Positions 48,101-59,984 of a DNA stretch of 64,000 nucleotides are shown piece after piece; within the stretch, counting starts at the first letter, position 1, and each line of letters opens with the position of its first letter. The notes below the pieces were generated by a model that saw nothing but the letters and a program-made list of their open reading frames with translations, ran no database searches and was not told the origin of the DNA. This DNA comes from Protula sp. h YS-2021 (Eukaryota > Annelida > Polychaeta > Sabellida > Serpulidae): assembly GCA_949752745.1 (NCBI GenBank), contig OX457030.1, forward strand, positions 73,364,686 to 73,428,685, given 5' to 3'. Position numbers and translations under genes: made by a program.

Positions 48101-49769
48101 AATACAATGAATACCCTCAAAGCACATGGAATGTTTTGGCAATCAGCATTAATAACACATTGTTGTAACAAAAGTATCGGTGTAGAAATCTATCAAACTC
48201 TAGTCATTGACGACTTGAGCGTTCGCACCACAAAATGTGGTTAATAATGAATAGAATTTATACCGAATTTTGATTCTTGTTTAAATAAAGGCTTTAAAAT
48301 TTGCATAAAATTCAAAACATATGGCATAAGCCCTCGTTTTGCATTATGAAGTATGCCACCAAATTAGCTAAATCGTTGGTCTCTTCATAAAAAATTCTAG
48401 GGTTTAAGTTCAGTACTTGAAAAAATGTATTTTTTATTTTAATATCATGATACTCACAAAGCTTTCTTTATAAACGTTCAATTGATAGTGTCTGATTTTT
48501 ATCGAAAGAAACCCAGTGTCAAAATCGTCGAGATTATTGCTACCACGAGAATCTCCGATGTCGTCTACGTCCATGCTACGGAGTATCCTTTACGAAAATT
48601 CATACTAATCCAAAAGCAGCAGAGGTTCTAGGTGCATATTTCTGAATAATTTACCTCTTGCTGCTTCTTTCTTGAGATACCTGTAAGCTTGGTAACAGGC
48701 CAAAACAACCCCTCTTAACAACTTAACAAAGCAAAACTCCTGTTTAATGTGGAAAAATCTCACCAGTGAATAAAATGATTATAAGTTCTAATAATAAATA
48801 TTATATGAGAATGTTGGGGGGGGGGGGGTTTGTCGGGATTGGACGGGAGGAGAGGGGGTTAAACGCACAGGGGGTTTGATAGAGGGAGGTTGACGTTTGC
48901 GGGGGCTATGTTAGGGCGGGAGTTGGGTCTATACTCATAAATTATCAGTTTCTTTCAGGTAGTTGTATAGCTAGAGGGTATTTTGTGAAAAATACGTCGT
49001 TTAGTTTTTGAATCAGGTTGGCTCAACAGTTGGAAGCGGAATTCAGGACCTGGGACATAAAATATGGGACATATTGTGAAGTCTTTATTTGGACTTTTAA
49101 CATCTGATAAAATTAGAGTTGTGATATGTTGCCAAAAACAAATGACCGTTTACTCTTATATGAGATTCTATTCAACTGGAGGTGTTGTGTAACATAATAA
49201 GATGTGTTTAGCAATCGAGTGTGCGTCAATCAATGTCGTATCAAAGCAACTTTTTGCAGTAACGAAATGTTATTCAGTCAATGGCTAAAATAAGTTATGC
49301 AAAAGTCCTGGGACATGCAGTTTTGCAGAGCAGAGAACATGTGTGATATAAAATATTGATCCCTTCGTTTGGTTACCATACGGTCATTAGGACTTGGGGC
49401 ACAATTCCATCTCACAGAGGCAAAACCGAGGTCCAGCTATTTTAAATTGCGAATTTTCTAGTTTTTTATCGTTAGAAAAATGTTGAAGCACCAACTAATT
49501 TTTTTTCGTATTTAGGGATGGGAAAAATCGTGTGGATTGATGGCACACACGAACAAGAGGAAGGCTTGTGGCGATGGGCCAGTACAGGTCATAAAATGAC
49601 GTATACTAATTGGTATCCAGGCGAGCCTAACAACATGCTCGGCAGAGAAAATTGTGTGTTCTTATACAATGAGAGAGGTGGTACTTGGAACGATGTGATT
49701 TGTAATACGGTGGCAGTGCCAGTGTGTGAGGTCAAAGGTCAGAGTTCATCTCAGTATGGTTTTAATTAA
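42113..49769 (+). CDS. Secreted C-type lectin with coiled-coil stalk, nine exons
   Basis: Exons: 42,113-42,284; 43,411-43,473; 43,933-43,995; 45,098-45,160; 45,894-45,947; 46,271-46,330; 46,864-46,948; 47,272-47,348; 49,516-49,769. All have AG/GT borders and compatible phases (1,1,1,1,1,1,2,1). The protein starts with a signal peptide (MVHLFVLSLQMIYIVEAQ). It continues with an N-glycosylatable helix and five short heptad-like exons, and ends in a C-type lectin domain. The CTLD has the WID start, EPN (mannose-type Ca2+ site), ENC, WND and final CEV. It is most likely an oligomeric secreted carbohydrate-binding protein, for example in innate recognition. No lesion is seen. Confidence 0.87.
42759..42885. 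repeat. Hairpin-rich repeat element in lectin intron 1
   Basis: Five copies of a cccgata motif occur in both orientations, including a 9-bp perfect stem (42,824-42,832 with 42,840-42,848, loop of 7). The outer part has gagacggac facing ggtctct. It could be a small MITE or other fold-back element. Confidence 0.4.
43411..46330 (+). CDS. Lectin exons 2-6: duplicated phase-1 stalk exons
   Basis: Exons 2, 3 and 4 are each exactly 63 nt, exon 5 is 54 nt and exon 6 is 60 nt. All are flanked by phase-1 introns. Exons 2 and 3 encode EEQNNTIANLSSANS and REQDNIIANLSCSNK, clearly related; exon 4 ends AVKCSND. Exons 5 and 6 encode ALQKRIEQMDSRVL and EIQRRLTELEGAIS, clean coiled-coil heptads. The Cys at the end of exons 3 and 4 could cross-link chains. 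Symmetric phases mean units can be added or skipped without breaking frame. Confidence 0.85.
44076..44185. repeat. 22-bp minisatellite in lectin intron 3
   Basis: About five copies of a unit close to caactcatccaaatattttagt, head to tail, with increasing divergence at both ends. Confidence 0.75.
45520..45735. repeat. Degenerate about 20-bp minisatellite in lectin intron 4
   Basis: Repeated phrases tggtcgctgaac, gaacggatggact and variants across about 215 bp. Period is roughly 20-23 bp with heavy divergence. Confidence 0.6.
46398..46536. repeat. (TCTG)n and (CT)n microsatellites
   Basis: A tctgtctg run is followed by about 75 bp of ctctctttctct pyrimidine tract in lectin intron 6. Confidence 0.85.
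46537..46720. repeat. 50-bp minisatellite in lectin intron 6
   Basis: Three full and one partial copy of a unit containing ggttctggtgtatctgtgaagtgg and tttgcggggtggtc. The marker ctgtgaag ends at 46,560, 46,610 and 46,661. Confidence 0.85.
46864..49769 (+). CDS. Lectin exons 7-9: C-type lectin domain
   Basis: Exon 7 gives KCNATYQCSCYLVIDELLTF, exon 8 RCQDAGGHLADVSDKAEN and exon 9 the second half. Exon 9 contains VWIDGTHEQEEGLWRWAST, YTNWYPGEPNN, RENCVFLYNE, TWNDVICN and VPVCEV. Cys spacing fits the long-form CTLD with an extra N-terminal disulphide. EPN and WND together predict Ca2+-dependent mannose-type binding. A 2.2-kb intron with G-rich tracts separates exons 8 and 9. Confidence 0.88.
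47050..47240. repeat. Purine-rich (GGGA-type) tract
   Basis: Strong G/A strand asymmetry with recurrent gggagg and gggacgg blocks just before lectin exon 8. It is a low-complexity intronic tract. Confidence 0.6.
47406..47495 (+). repeat. tRNA-Ser/Leu-like SINE head
   Basis: The A-box-like TGGGCGAGTGG (47,414-47,424) and B-box-like GGGTACGAACTC (47,469-47,480) are correctly spaced for a class II tRNA-derived promoter. The arms do not form a clean cloverleaf, and the following sequence is not tRNA. A decayed SINE is the best reading. Confidence 0.5.
48816..48828. repeat. Poly-G run of 13
   Basis: An uninterrupted run of 13 G followed by further ggg blocks to about 48,930, a likely G-quadruplex former in the long lectin intron. 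Confidence 0.8.
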
Positions 49770-51388
49770 ACGGTGTTTTTTTGTTCAATTATATGTTTAC
49801 ATTTTAAAATACAAGGAGAAAACATTTAATTGCATGTGAGGTATTTGTTTTAATAGCTTATTAGTATCGCCTCAAATGAAGCCTCCTCTGAATTCTGTTA
49901 GATATTTTTTAAACAAAAAGATGAAGCGAAAAGGAAAGATACGAAAGTATGCTGTAAACCTGTCCAATTATTATAATTTAATTGATTTATAAAAGATTTT
50001 ATTTACCTTTTGTCACTTGAACCGATTTCTAGTTTTTAATTTGCATGAAAATTGCACCCAAACCGAAACTGGAAGACCCACTATAATAACACAATAGGCG
50101 GAAGTGTGTGCTGTGACATTCCAATCAACTTACTCTGTCTGTATAATCTCATTGTTCTTTATTAAAAGCCTAATAACTTAAGGTTTTACAATGTACCCGA
50201 TCATGTAGCTATGAAGCATGTGCCCATAATGATGCAAAATTTAATTTTAGAACAATTTTGGATTTACAGGAAAGTGCGCTTAACTTTGATCAGGATGGAA
50301 TCGAACCGACTAACTCCTGCAAACCTATGATTGCTAAAAGAAATGACTGGACATATGACTGTTAATTACAAATAATTGGCTAATAAATGGACTTGTTTTT
50401 AGCAAGAAATGCTTTTTCGTGTACTATGCCAAAGCGTCCATGTATCTTACAGCATATTTTGAAAAATAAAACAAAGGAAAATAGGTAATGTATTATTATT
50501 TTTTAAGTTAAAAATAGTAATACCATGTAAAACCAAGCTCGGTCTATGTTGTCAACGTCCTTCTCCCGACTTCTTGTCAACGGCTTTTCCAAGACGTATT
50601 GTCAACGGCTTTTCTCTAACGTCTTGTCATTGTCATTTACCCTTTTATCTACGATTTTTCGGGGAAGTTTTACTCCTTTTATTGGGGCGGGGGTGAAATA
50701 ATACTTAAAGTTCGATACAGACTCCATTACAAGGCTTTGGCTGAACGGATATTCATCTATTGAGAATAGGTTTTGGGAAGGAGGCAATTTTTTAACAAAA
50801 GTGCTACATATAATATCTCAATTCCCGGTGAGCACAAAATGTTTCATAGACGTTGTAAAAAATGAATAGGCGAAAAATGTATTCTAAATGACATAAGAAG
50901 AATTTAGAAAAAAGACGTTAGATAGGCGCCTACAGAAAGACGTCGGATAGACGCCGGTAAAGGTCGCTATACAGGGGAAATCGATAGCCCTTCAACCGCA
51001 TGGCAACCCTATCTATGCACGCCGACGTTGAGTCATTCCTTATGAAGTCACTTTTCATGTTTTTTTCAACAGTAGACGACACTTAGATTCTTACGTTTAG
51101 CTTAATATGTTCACTTATTGTTATGGTTGTTCTTTTTGACGAATGATGAGGACTCAATGCAACCTCTTTGCTGGATTGTATATTGCATAGATCGCAAAAC
51201 AGGGATTTGATAGAGGCAAGAATGTTTACTGGGAGTATAACGAGTGCTATCCACTCCCCTCCATAAAGTTTTCTAAGGAAAATGCGGGTATGTCTACCAC
51301 AACTGGTATTTCCTTCAAAGTTTCACCTTTTTATGCTTTGAGAGTGTTTTATATTACTTTTATATTATAGAAACCATTGGGACAACGA
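49770..51388. other. Region between lectin gene and palindrome
   Basis: No gene recognised. It holds a 25-bp minisatellite (50,545-50,645; unit near cttgtcaacggcttttccaagacgt; ttgtca at about 50,549, 50,574, 50,599 and 50,623). A shorter two-copy agacgtcggataggcgcc repeat lies at about 50,913-50,960. The left limit of the palindrome arm cannot be fixed because its partner leaves the window. Confidence 0.6.
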
Positions 51389-53290
51389 AGAATTTTCAAT
51401 CAAAATGCAAAATTCACACCTAATCAAAATTGACAATTGCCTTATTTTCCCCTGTTTGAAGAACACGTACTACGAAATGTGTTAAGCAAATAAAAATTAT
51501 CTGTCTCCATAGCAATAAGAGAATAATTGACGAGATATCAACTCAGGTCCTTCTAGGAACAAAATATCAACACAGATCATATCTGGACGCGATTCTATTT
51601 GTCTTTAAATAGAATTTTTAGATCTGGATGGATTTAGTGTTATTTATACTGTTGATTCATACTGTTTTTATACTATTTATTTATACTGTTTAAACATGGA
51701 TTTAAACTCAGCCATCTTCAATGTTATGCGCATTTCGGGCACTAGATGGCGCTGAGATACCCGAATTTTTCTTTAAATTTACGAATTTTGTATCGCAACT
51801 TAAATCAGAAGTTAGTAAAATTAAGTAAAATGGAATCTGAATCAAATGAAACTTAAGAATATATGCACGAAAATATGTCATGAAAATTGACATTGACATG
51901 GTAATCATGACGTCACTGCGGTAGAAACTCACTGAGGTCGGACTCCTGTATTTAACTCTGTAACCGGTGATTGTTGCTTAATGTAATACAAAATATACTA
52001 CAAGCTCCAAAATAGGTGCTAAAATAAGAAAAAAAAATCAACACTGCTGCTACTTGCAAATCGTCCATTAAAGACCGAAGAAATGCAACAAAATGAAGCC
52101 TTAGATATAGAACGCACATATCAATTTTGGCGAATCCGTTGAACCGTTGTATAGATATAGTATTTACAATCAACTCATCGAGAGAAGCACAGCTTTAAAT
52201 TTCAAATTCTTATATTGACTTTGAGCTGTCACGTATGGTCACCCGAACTTGATAAGCCAAAGCTATTCATATAAATGCCACTCGTAAATTTATATTGAAA
52301 TCCATCCTGCCAATCTGTAGATATTGTTGCTCAGGCAAATCGTAGAGAAAGAAAAAAAAACAATTTTCGATATCATTAAATTTCACAGTATATTTGACCT
52401 TTTGAGCCAAGCTCACACAAACCTTATCAGCTCGAGAAAATTTAGCCTATAAAGCACATTGACCTTAAACCGTAGCTTAAGGTCATCCTAATAAAAAAAA
52501 CATATGCCCTATTATATCAAAACAGTAGGAAATTGCGGTTTAAATTTGTTGATCCAAACTGGAGTTTTCGTTGCCACAAGCAATTTGCTGATAGAACAGC
52601 AGGTAAGACTTTAAAGTTTTCCTGTGACCTTGACCAGCGACCAGTCACCCAAATCTAATTATGTCAAGAAGCTTCAGCGGGCTAGCTTCATGAACGTTTT
52701 TGTGAAAATTCGTTCAGCAGAACTTGACATATCCTGTTCACAGCTTAGAAAAGTTTCAAAGCTACCTCAGGCGTCATGATTTGTAAAATTGCTTGGCTAT
52801 AGAGTATGTACTGTTCAGTATTCCTGTACACGTAAGTGAAATTAAGAAAATAATGCACTGTCATATCGACTGGCACTGATTTTAACTTTGCGGTATCGCC
52901 GGTAAGCTTCAAATATCTGCACGTTTTGAAAATAAACCAGCATTGATTGCAACATATTCAGATTACTTTTTCAGTGTATATAGCTTTTATTGTTTTAAGA
53001 ATAGTTCCATAAAAAGGAAACGTTGGTCAATAAATCTTATCATCGTTTAAGCTGAAGTTGTATGCAGTCAGGTATGTGCAATAGTAATACTTCATGACCG
53101 TTGGCCAATATGACCTTTTTTTAAGGCCCCGGATCAAATTGACAGAACCCAAAAGGGGAGGTCAATTCAATCCCGTGGCCTTCTGACATATTGCCCAACT
53201 TCCAAGTTATACACAATATCGTTAATAACGGGACTGATTGAAAAAGGTAGAAAATAAAAGATAATGATCTTTGCGAATTTTGTAATATGA

Positions 53291-53292
<2 letters not shown>

Positions 53293-53338
<46 letters not shown>

Positions 53339-53347
53339 ATAGATAGA
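53293..53347. repeat. (GATA)n microsatellite, left arm
   Basis: Eleven uninterrupted GATA units followed by an interrupted tail. Confidence 0.9.
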
Positions 53348-53437
53348 TTTATAGTAGTTTATCTCCTTTTGCAACTGTTATAACGGAACTGTATATATAT
53401 TATATACATATATACATAAAATAACTAATACTTGAAT

Positions 53438-53605
53438 GAAATGTAAAGAGTCTTTTTTAATAGCACCTTGGAAAACCTGACAGTGAGGGAGCTGGCAAAT
53501 TCCGAGTTGTCCAGATTTTCTAATATTTTTGTGATACTGTAAAATTGAAATACGTTTCACCTTTTCATAAATATTAAGCTCCTTCCGTTTTCTTTTTGTC
53601 CCCAT
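53438..53605 (-). pseudogene. pogo/CENP-B-type HTH fragment (left arm)
   Basis: Exact or near-exact inverted copy of the right-arm fragment. Confidence 0.55.
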
Positions 53606-53994
53606 TTTTTTTTGCTCTCCAATTATTTTTACGAACCTCTTCTGCTACCTCGCCTTATATAATAAAGCATGTCACACCGGAGCAGCCAAAATTGAATCGA
53701 TGCCGAGTCGTCCTCACCTACTACTGGTGCAGTTTCTAGTGTAAAAAGGATTATAGCGGGCAAGATGGAACTCAGAGGGAAGCCAATGCAGTGACACATG
53801 AGCCTCCCCCATTGCCCACAGTGCGGTACTCAGTGGCTTAAGGATTATTTATTGACACCTTTTGTCAACAGTGATGGTAAACACAGAGGCAGATCTCGCA
53901 ATGTACCAGACAGCATGTTATGCAATAGATAAACATGCTGGATTCTTAAGATAAATATTCGCCCCTTATTAAGTCCGGTATTTTGAATATTATA

Positions 53995-54171
53995 CAGCAA
54001 AACCTCAATTTAGGTCTGAAAATGTTGTCGGATATTCGGAATTCCGAGGTATCCACTTTTACAAGGTTTCGTTGATGCAAGTCTATATAAATTTAAACGG
54101 GACTGAAACAATTTGTCCGGTTTAGAAAGATGTTCGATATGTCGGGTTTTGTCCGGACTGAGGTTCCACTG
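53995..54171. mobile_element. 177-bp pogo/Tigger-like MITE (left arm)
   Basis: Inverted copy of the right-arm MITE, with the same termini and TA flanks. Confidence 0.7.
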
Positions 54172-54859
54172 TATTAAGTTTACTTAATTTCAGTTGTTTT
54201 GTGGTTTGAAACATTTTCCGCAATTAACATTGCCACTTGTAAACGTTAGCTATTGTAACATTTAAAGTGATTCTTTGCTTATTTGAGTTATTGAGGATTA
54301 AACGCTCCATAAATAGTCCATATGGTATGAAAGAGGTTTTAGTTCTCTTGTGTTTTACAGTTGGTAGAGGGAATGTTCTATTCTTTCTAGTATTGTGGAT
54401 ATTTTCTTTTCTTTGGAATAATAGTTGGTGAATTACGTTGCTTTCATGTGCTATTTCTTAGCATAACTTCTTTAATATATCATGTCTCCTCTGTTTGAGT
54501 GTTTTGAACTTGAATAAGGATAGTAAAAGGGTTATAGGATAGACGGTCTTTACAAGTAAGGGATATGGTTATTATTTTTAGTTTATTATTTGTGTTCATA
54601 TAGTTTTCTTTAGTCCATCGGCTGGTAATTCGACAGACTGCTGGTATTGGGAGTTGTTGCTTCTGGTAGGATTTTTTCATAAATAGTACTCTCATCGACG
54701 TATGTCTATAGAGGGAAAGGTCGGTTTGAATGTTTTACCATAATAGCGAAACCTTCCATTCCGGAAATAGCATCCAGTGGCAGAAAACTTTTCATATGGC
54801 ATGGATTTGACGTGAGAGATTCAATCCCGACTCGATGGTACCGGTTATTTAGGAAGGCT

Positions 54860-55410
54860 GCTAACCACTTTAAGATTTAGGGAGGTGCACCCATTTGTTC
54901 AGAACGTGCAGAATGTGGTTAGTGATATGGTAAAATGCTTTGGCGTAGTCCAAAAATACGATTCGGATACTGTTATTCTCATCTCACCATTTATATCAAT
55001 CGTGCAATATTTCTACGAGCATGTTAGTTGTCGACACGTTCCTTTGATTCAAAAATTGTTTTTCGTCTGGTTTGGGATGTTTTTGTAGCTGGTTTGTAAC
55101 AATTTTTTCTAGTTCTTTGGGAACTGAACTTGGCAATGAGATAGGTCTGATATCTGTGCTTATAGAATTGGGTAGTGTCCTCTTAGAAAGGGGGGTGACA
55201 GTTGCTGTTTTCCACTTTTCGGGTATATATGCATCTCTTAAGGAGCTGTTGCATAGGTACATTATTGGGCTAAATACGAACTAGATCTCGTAGCGTCCAG
55301 GTGCTAATGTCGTCAGGTTCTGCAGCTTTGCCAGGTTATCAAGAGCTCTTTTTCAACTTGTTCAACAGAGATATGTCCATCACATCCATCAACATTCATG
55401 CACACATGGA
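54860..55410 (-). pseudogene. Non-LTR retrotransposon RT fragment (left arm)
   Basis: Mirror copy of the right-arm fragment with a few substitutions (for example Gln for Glu in the VTNELQKHP segment). Same motifs and same truncation. Confidence 0.75.
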
Positions 55411-57017
55411 AATCCAAAAAAATAACCACACCCCCCGTTCTTTCTCCTCTATATCGCCTTTTATGGGTAGGTGTACACATGCTATGGTTCACTGATCTTA
55501 ACAGGCGGGGACATGCACGGCAACTTTTGTCTCGCTCGTCGGCAAGGACACACTCTACTACCAAGATACCAACGCTGTGGCCTATACACACAACTGTACG
55601 TTTTATCTTGGTACACATGCGTTCCTTTTCGTGGTCACCTTTTTACCTGACTTATGTGCACATGTACTATATATACTGTTGCTTTATGCATAGCCGATCA
55701 GCTGATTTACATGCAGACGTGTAAATTCATATCATGCACTTTATTTAACCTACACCTGTTGCGTGGTGCAGTAACGAGGAGAGTGAGACGAAGAGAATTG
55801 AACAATATGCTAATATACTCAATACACTGATACACAAAACAGTTTTGCACGTAGATAAAAGTGGACATAGATAAGCTCAATATCAATATAACCACCACAT
55901 GCTTATTTATATGCGCAAAACATACGCCGTGCAACAGTTTTGCACGTAGATAAAAGGAGAAATGGATAAACTCAGGATCAATATAACAGCTTACTTATAT
56001 GCGTAGAATATAGAGGAAGATTTAGCAGCGTGATAACAGATTAAGCATGGATATGGTTACATATACGAGTATCAGCGTGAATGAATCCATATGCTTTATG
56101 AGCCTGTTTTCATGCGACAGTACGCCTCAAAGTGTATTGTATACATTGCAGGCTAGGTTAAATTTGTGTTAATATACATGGACGTAACTAAAACATACAG
56201 TGTTAGGTAATTGTGACTTAGATGGTTTTAATGGGAAGAAACGGGAAAGACATGGTACATAATCTATGTAACCTAAATCGTGTACGGAAGCGTTATTGGA
56301 TTTTACCTTATGAGTAATTATGCTTTTATTAAACTTTTTTACCAGTTGTTTGGTTCACGGATCCCCCAACCAAACGCGCCATAAAAATAAAATTTATACA
56401 CGACCTTGGAATTGCCAGTCCAGCGCTCTGCCATTGAACTACGAGTTTTTTCTCCAATTGCAACTAAATTTGATCTTAAACCAATATAACGGTGTATCAA
56501 AGAGATCGCAAAAGGTAGGCCCACTGAGCTGTTCCTCTGTAAAAACAGACATGTGATGTATGTCGTCATCATTGTTGGGATTTATAACAGTCAATTTTAA
56601 AAGAACACTACATTACACGATTTTTAATATCTTTGCTGTTTTAGGGCTTGTGAATCAATTTTACTGCATGACTGTATTTTGAAAACTGTAATAATTAAAG
56701 GTGTTTGGCATACTCTCTACGTAGTCTCTGCTGTTATTCAGCTGTTTTAAGTATTGTCCCAGCTATCGCACAAAAACATTTTTTGGCTCCTAAGGGTCGC
56801 CAATGGCCGAGGTCATCTGTAAGTTACCATGAAGATTAGCTCCGTCATCCTTCATTTTATCACCATTTTGATCCATTACGACATATCTTTTCACAGATCA
56901 GTGACTAACCATTTGGAATTTTGCTACTACTATTAAAGTTTTAAGAGACATTTTCAGCAAGTTGTAAGTGTATCTATACAACCGGAACATGATGTTTTCG
57001 CCATTTTTACCAAACTA

Positions 57018-58371
57018 CAGTCAATGGACATAATTGTTCGTCATTTTACAAAATGGTGGCCCATTGGTATTGTTTTCATTCTGAATTCAATATCCTCTGT
57101 TAATGCAATAGAAAATTGTCTTACCTTAATATTTGGTCAAATTGCCCTTCATTTGTATTACTTCCGAAATACGATCGGGAATAGTGTTGTATAAACTTTG
57201 AATTCGGGTTTGTGGTGTGTTTTCCCAGATGTGTCTAATTTCAGCCATAAGCTCTGTCTGGTTGTGTATTCGATTTACGGCTTCTTGTAGCTTTCTTTTG
57301 ATATATAACCACATATTTTCTAATATATTTAAATCTAGGGATTGTGCTGGCCAGTCTGTCGTATTGATATTGTTTTCCATTACAAAATTTTGTACAACTC
57401 GAGCTCTGTGAACCGGTGCAATGTCATCCATAAATACATAATTGTTTTGAGGGAAATGCTGTGCAATTATAGGCCAAAGGTTTTCGTCCAGTATATCTAT
57501 GTATTTTTGACCATTTATTTTTTGTACCTTCAACTTTGGTAATTATTCCTACCCCTTGATAGGTAACACATCCCCAGACCATTAAACTAATTCTGTGACG
57601 AGGTGTAGGGCACACGAGTTGGGGGTTGTACTTTTCGTCGACTTTTTTCCAAACATAAATACGGTTATCACTTCCCAAAACTATTTGACTTTCATCACTA
57701 AAAATCCAATTTTTCCACTGTCCAGCAACTGACCAATCTTTTCTTTCTTTGCACCATTTAATTCTTGTTTTCTTGTTGACATCTGTAGCTGAGCATTGTT
57801 TTTTGCTGGACCTCCGTTGATACCCTAAACTATTAATATTTCTTCTGACAGTTCTAGTACAAAATTTATGTGATTTTTGTTCATTAAATACACCAGTTAT
57901 GTCACCAAACTTTGTCTTCTATTTGCTTTAATGATCCCGGAAAGTTGTTTTTTGCCTCTTTCAGTAAATAATTTTTTCCTTCCTCTCCCAGTATGATTTT
58001 CAACACCTTTTTGTTTTTCAAATTTTTTCAAAAAACTACAGTCGAGTCCGAGGTATATTAAATAAAAATTCGTGCCAATTCTGAAGCATTTGTGTTGCGT
58101 TTATAACTTTCTATAAATTTTGTTTCAGTTCACTTCCATATTCCTTCCTACCGGAAGCCATCTTTATATGCTAAAATTTTACATGTAAAATGAAAACAAC
58201 TTGTCACAATACTTATAAGAACGTGATCTGCATTGATTTTACTATGGATACAGTCACTCATGACGTAACAATTACGTTGTCAAGTATTAAAATACAACGC
58301 CCTAATAAAGAACACACGCGGTACCCATTGCGAACTCATACAAGGTGACGAACAATTTTGTCAATTGACTG
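57018..58371 (-). mobile_element. Tc1-like DNA transposon, 1354 bp
   Basis: Terminal inverted repeats CAGTCAATGGACATAATTGT (left) and, reversed, CAGTCAATTGACAAAATTGT (right), with TA on both sides (57,016-57,017; 58,372-58,373). This is the Tc1/mariner signature. The transposase lies on the minus strand and is frameshifted. It is present once, in the spacer, not in the arms. Confidence 0.92.
57126..57920 (-). pseudogene. Tc1 family transposase, DD34E, frameshifted
   Basis: Read leftward: ESQIVLGSDNRIYVW with the first Asp in the DESQ block (about 57,690), PRHRISLMVWGCVTYQG, then after a frameshift near 57,535, YVFMDDIAPVHRARVVQ and WPAQSLDLNILENMWLYIKR. From the second Asp of MDD to the Glu of ILEN there are 34 residues, the DD34E spacing of Tc1 elements. 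The N-terminal HTH region right of about 57,920 is broken by stops. The catalytic triad remains but the frame is not open. Confidence 0.88.
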
Positions 58372-58945
58372 TATTTGGAATTTTGCTACTACTATTAAAG
58401 TTTTAGGAGACATTTTAGCATAGCAACTTGCAACTTGCTGAAAATGTCTCTTAAAACTTTAATAGTAGTAGCAAAATTCCAAATGGTTAGTCACTGATCT
58501 GTGAAAGGATATGTCGTAATGGATCAAAATGGTGATAAAATGAAGGATGACGGAGCTAATCTTCATGGTAACTTACAGATGACCTCGGCCATTGGCGACC
58601 CTTAGGAGCCAAAAAATGTTTTTGTGCGATAGCTGGGACAATGCTTAAAACAGCTGAATAACAGCAGAGACTACGTAGAGAGTATGCCAAACACCTTTAA
58701 TTATTACAGTTTTCAAAATACAGTCATGCAGTAAAATTGATTCACAAGCCCTAAAACAGCAAAGATATTAAAAATCGTGTAATGTAGTGTTCTTTTAAAA
58801 TTGACTGTTATAAATCCCAACAATGATGACGACATACATCACATGTCTGTTTTTACAGAGGAACAGCTCAGTGGGCCTACCTTTTGCGATCTCTTTGATA
58901 CACCGTTATATTGGTTTAAGATCAAATTTAGTTGCAATTGGAGAA

Positions 58946-58998
58946 AAAACTCGTAGTTCAATGGCAGAGCGCTGGACTGGCAATTCCAAGGTCGTGTA
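58946..58998 (+). repeat. tRNA-like fragment, palindrome right arm
   Basis: TAGTTCAATGGCAGAGC (A-box-like, 58,954-58,970) is followed by an anticodon-arm-like gctggactggcaattccaa. No B box follows, so it is not a functional tRNA gene. It may be a tRNA-derived SINE fragment or chance. The mirror copy lies at 56,397-56,449. Confidence 0.35.
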
Positions 58999-59984
58999 TA
59001 AATTTTATTTTTATGGCGCGTTTGGTTGGGGGATCCGTGAACCAAACAACTGGTAAAAAAGTTTAATAAAAGCATAATTACTCATTAGGTAAAATCCAAT
59101 AACGCTTCCCTACACGATTTAGGTTACATAGATTATGTACCATGTCTTTCCCGTTTCTTCCCATTAAAACCATCTAAGTCACAATTACCTAACACTGTAT
59201 GTTTTAGTTACGTCCATGTATATTAACACAAATTTAACCTAGCCTGCAATGTATACAATACACTTTGAGGCGTACTGTCGCATGAAAACAGGCTCATAAA
59301 GCATATGGATTCATTCACGCTGATACTCGTATATGTAACCATATCCATGCTTAATCTGTTATCACGCTGCTAAATCTTCCTCTATATTCTACGCATATAA
59401 GTAAGCTGTTATATTGATCCTGAGTTTATCCATTTCTCCTTTTATCTACGTGCAAAACTGTTGCACGGCGTATGTTTTGCGCATATAAATAAGCATGTGG
59501 TGGTTATATTGATATTGAGCTTATCTATGTCCACTTTTATCTACGTGCAAAACTGTTTTGTGTATCAGTGTATTGAGTATATTAGCATATTGTTCAATTC
59601 TCTTCGTCTCACTCTCCTCGTTACTGCACCACGCAACAGGTGTAGGTTAAATAAAGTGCATGATATGAATTTACACGTCTGCATGTAAATCAGCTGATCG
59701 GCTATGCATAAAGCAACAGTATATATAGTACATGTGCACATAAGTCAGGTAAAAAGGTGACCACGAAAAGGAACGCATGTGTACCAAGATAAAACGTACA
59801 GTTGTGTGTATAGGCCACAGCGTTGGTATCTTGGTAGTAGAGTGTGTCCTTGCCGACGAGCGAGACAAAAGTTGCCGTGCATGTCCCCGCCTGTTAAGAT
59901 CAGTGAACCATAGCATGTGTACACCTACCCATAAAAGGCGATATAGAGGAGAAAGAACGGGGGGTGTGGTTATTTTTTTGGATT

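Larger units (their letters stand above)
51389..56968. repeat. Left arm of large palindrome
   Basis: Reverse complement of 58,427-64,000, about 5.57 kb, nearly identical throughout. Paired positions sum to 115,395 near the centre and 115,389 near the outer edge, so only a few small indels separate the arms. Scattered single-base differences are seen. The arm may extend further left than 51,389. Confidence 0.95.
56969..58426. other. Palindrome spacer
   Basis: About 1.46 kb between the arms. It contains 49 bp of unique sequence, a Tc1-like element (57,018-58,371) and one strand of a fold-back. The 43-bp sequence at 58,374-58,416 is a near-copy of 56,912-56,954 and is the inverted partner of 58,441-58,483, with a 24-nt loop between. 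Confidence 0.85.

Noticed and set aside
55301..55724. Frames of 64-108 codons in the palindrome arms as host genes
   Set aside because: They recur inverted in the other arm and show no domain; the only supported coding relics there are the RT and pogo fragments.
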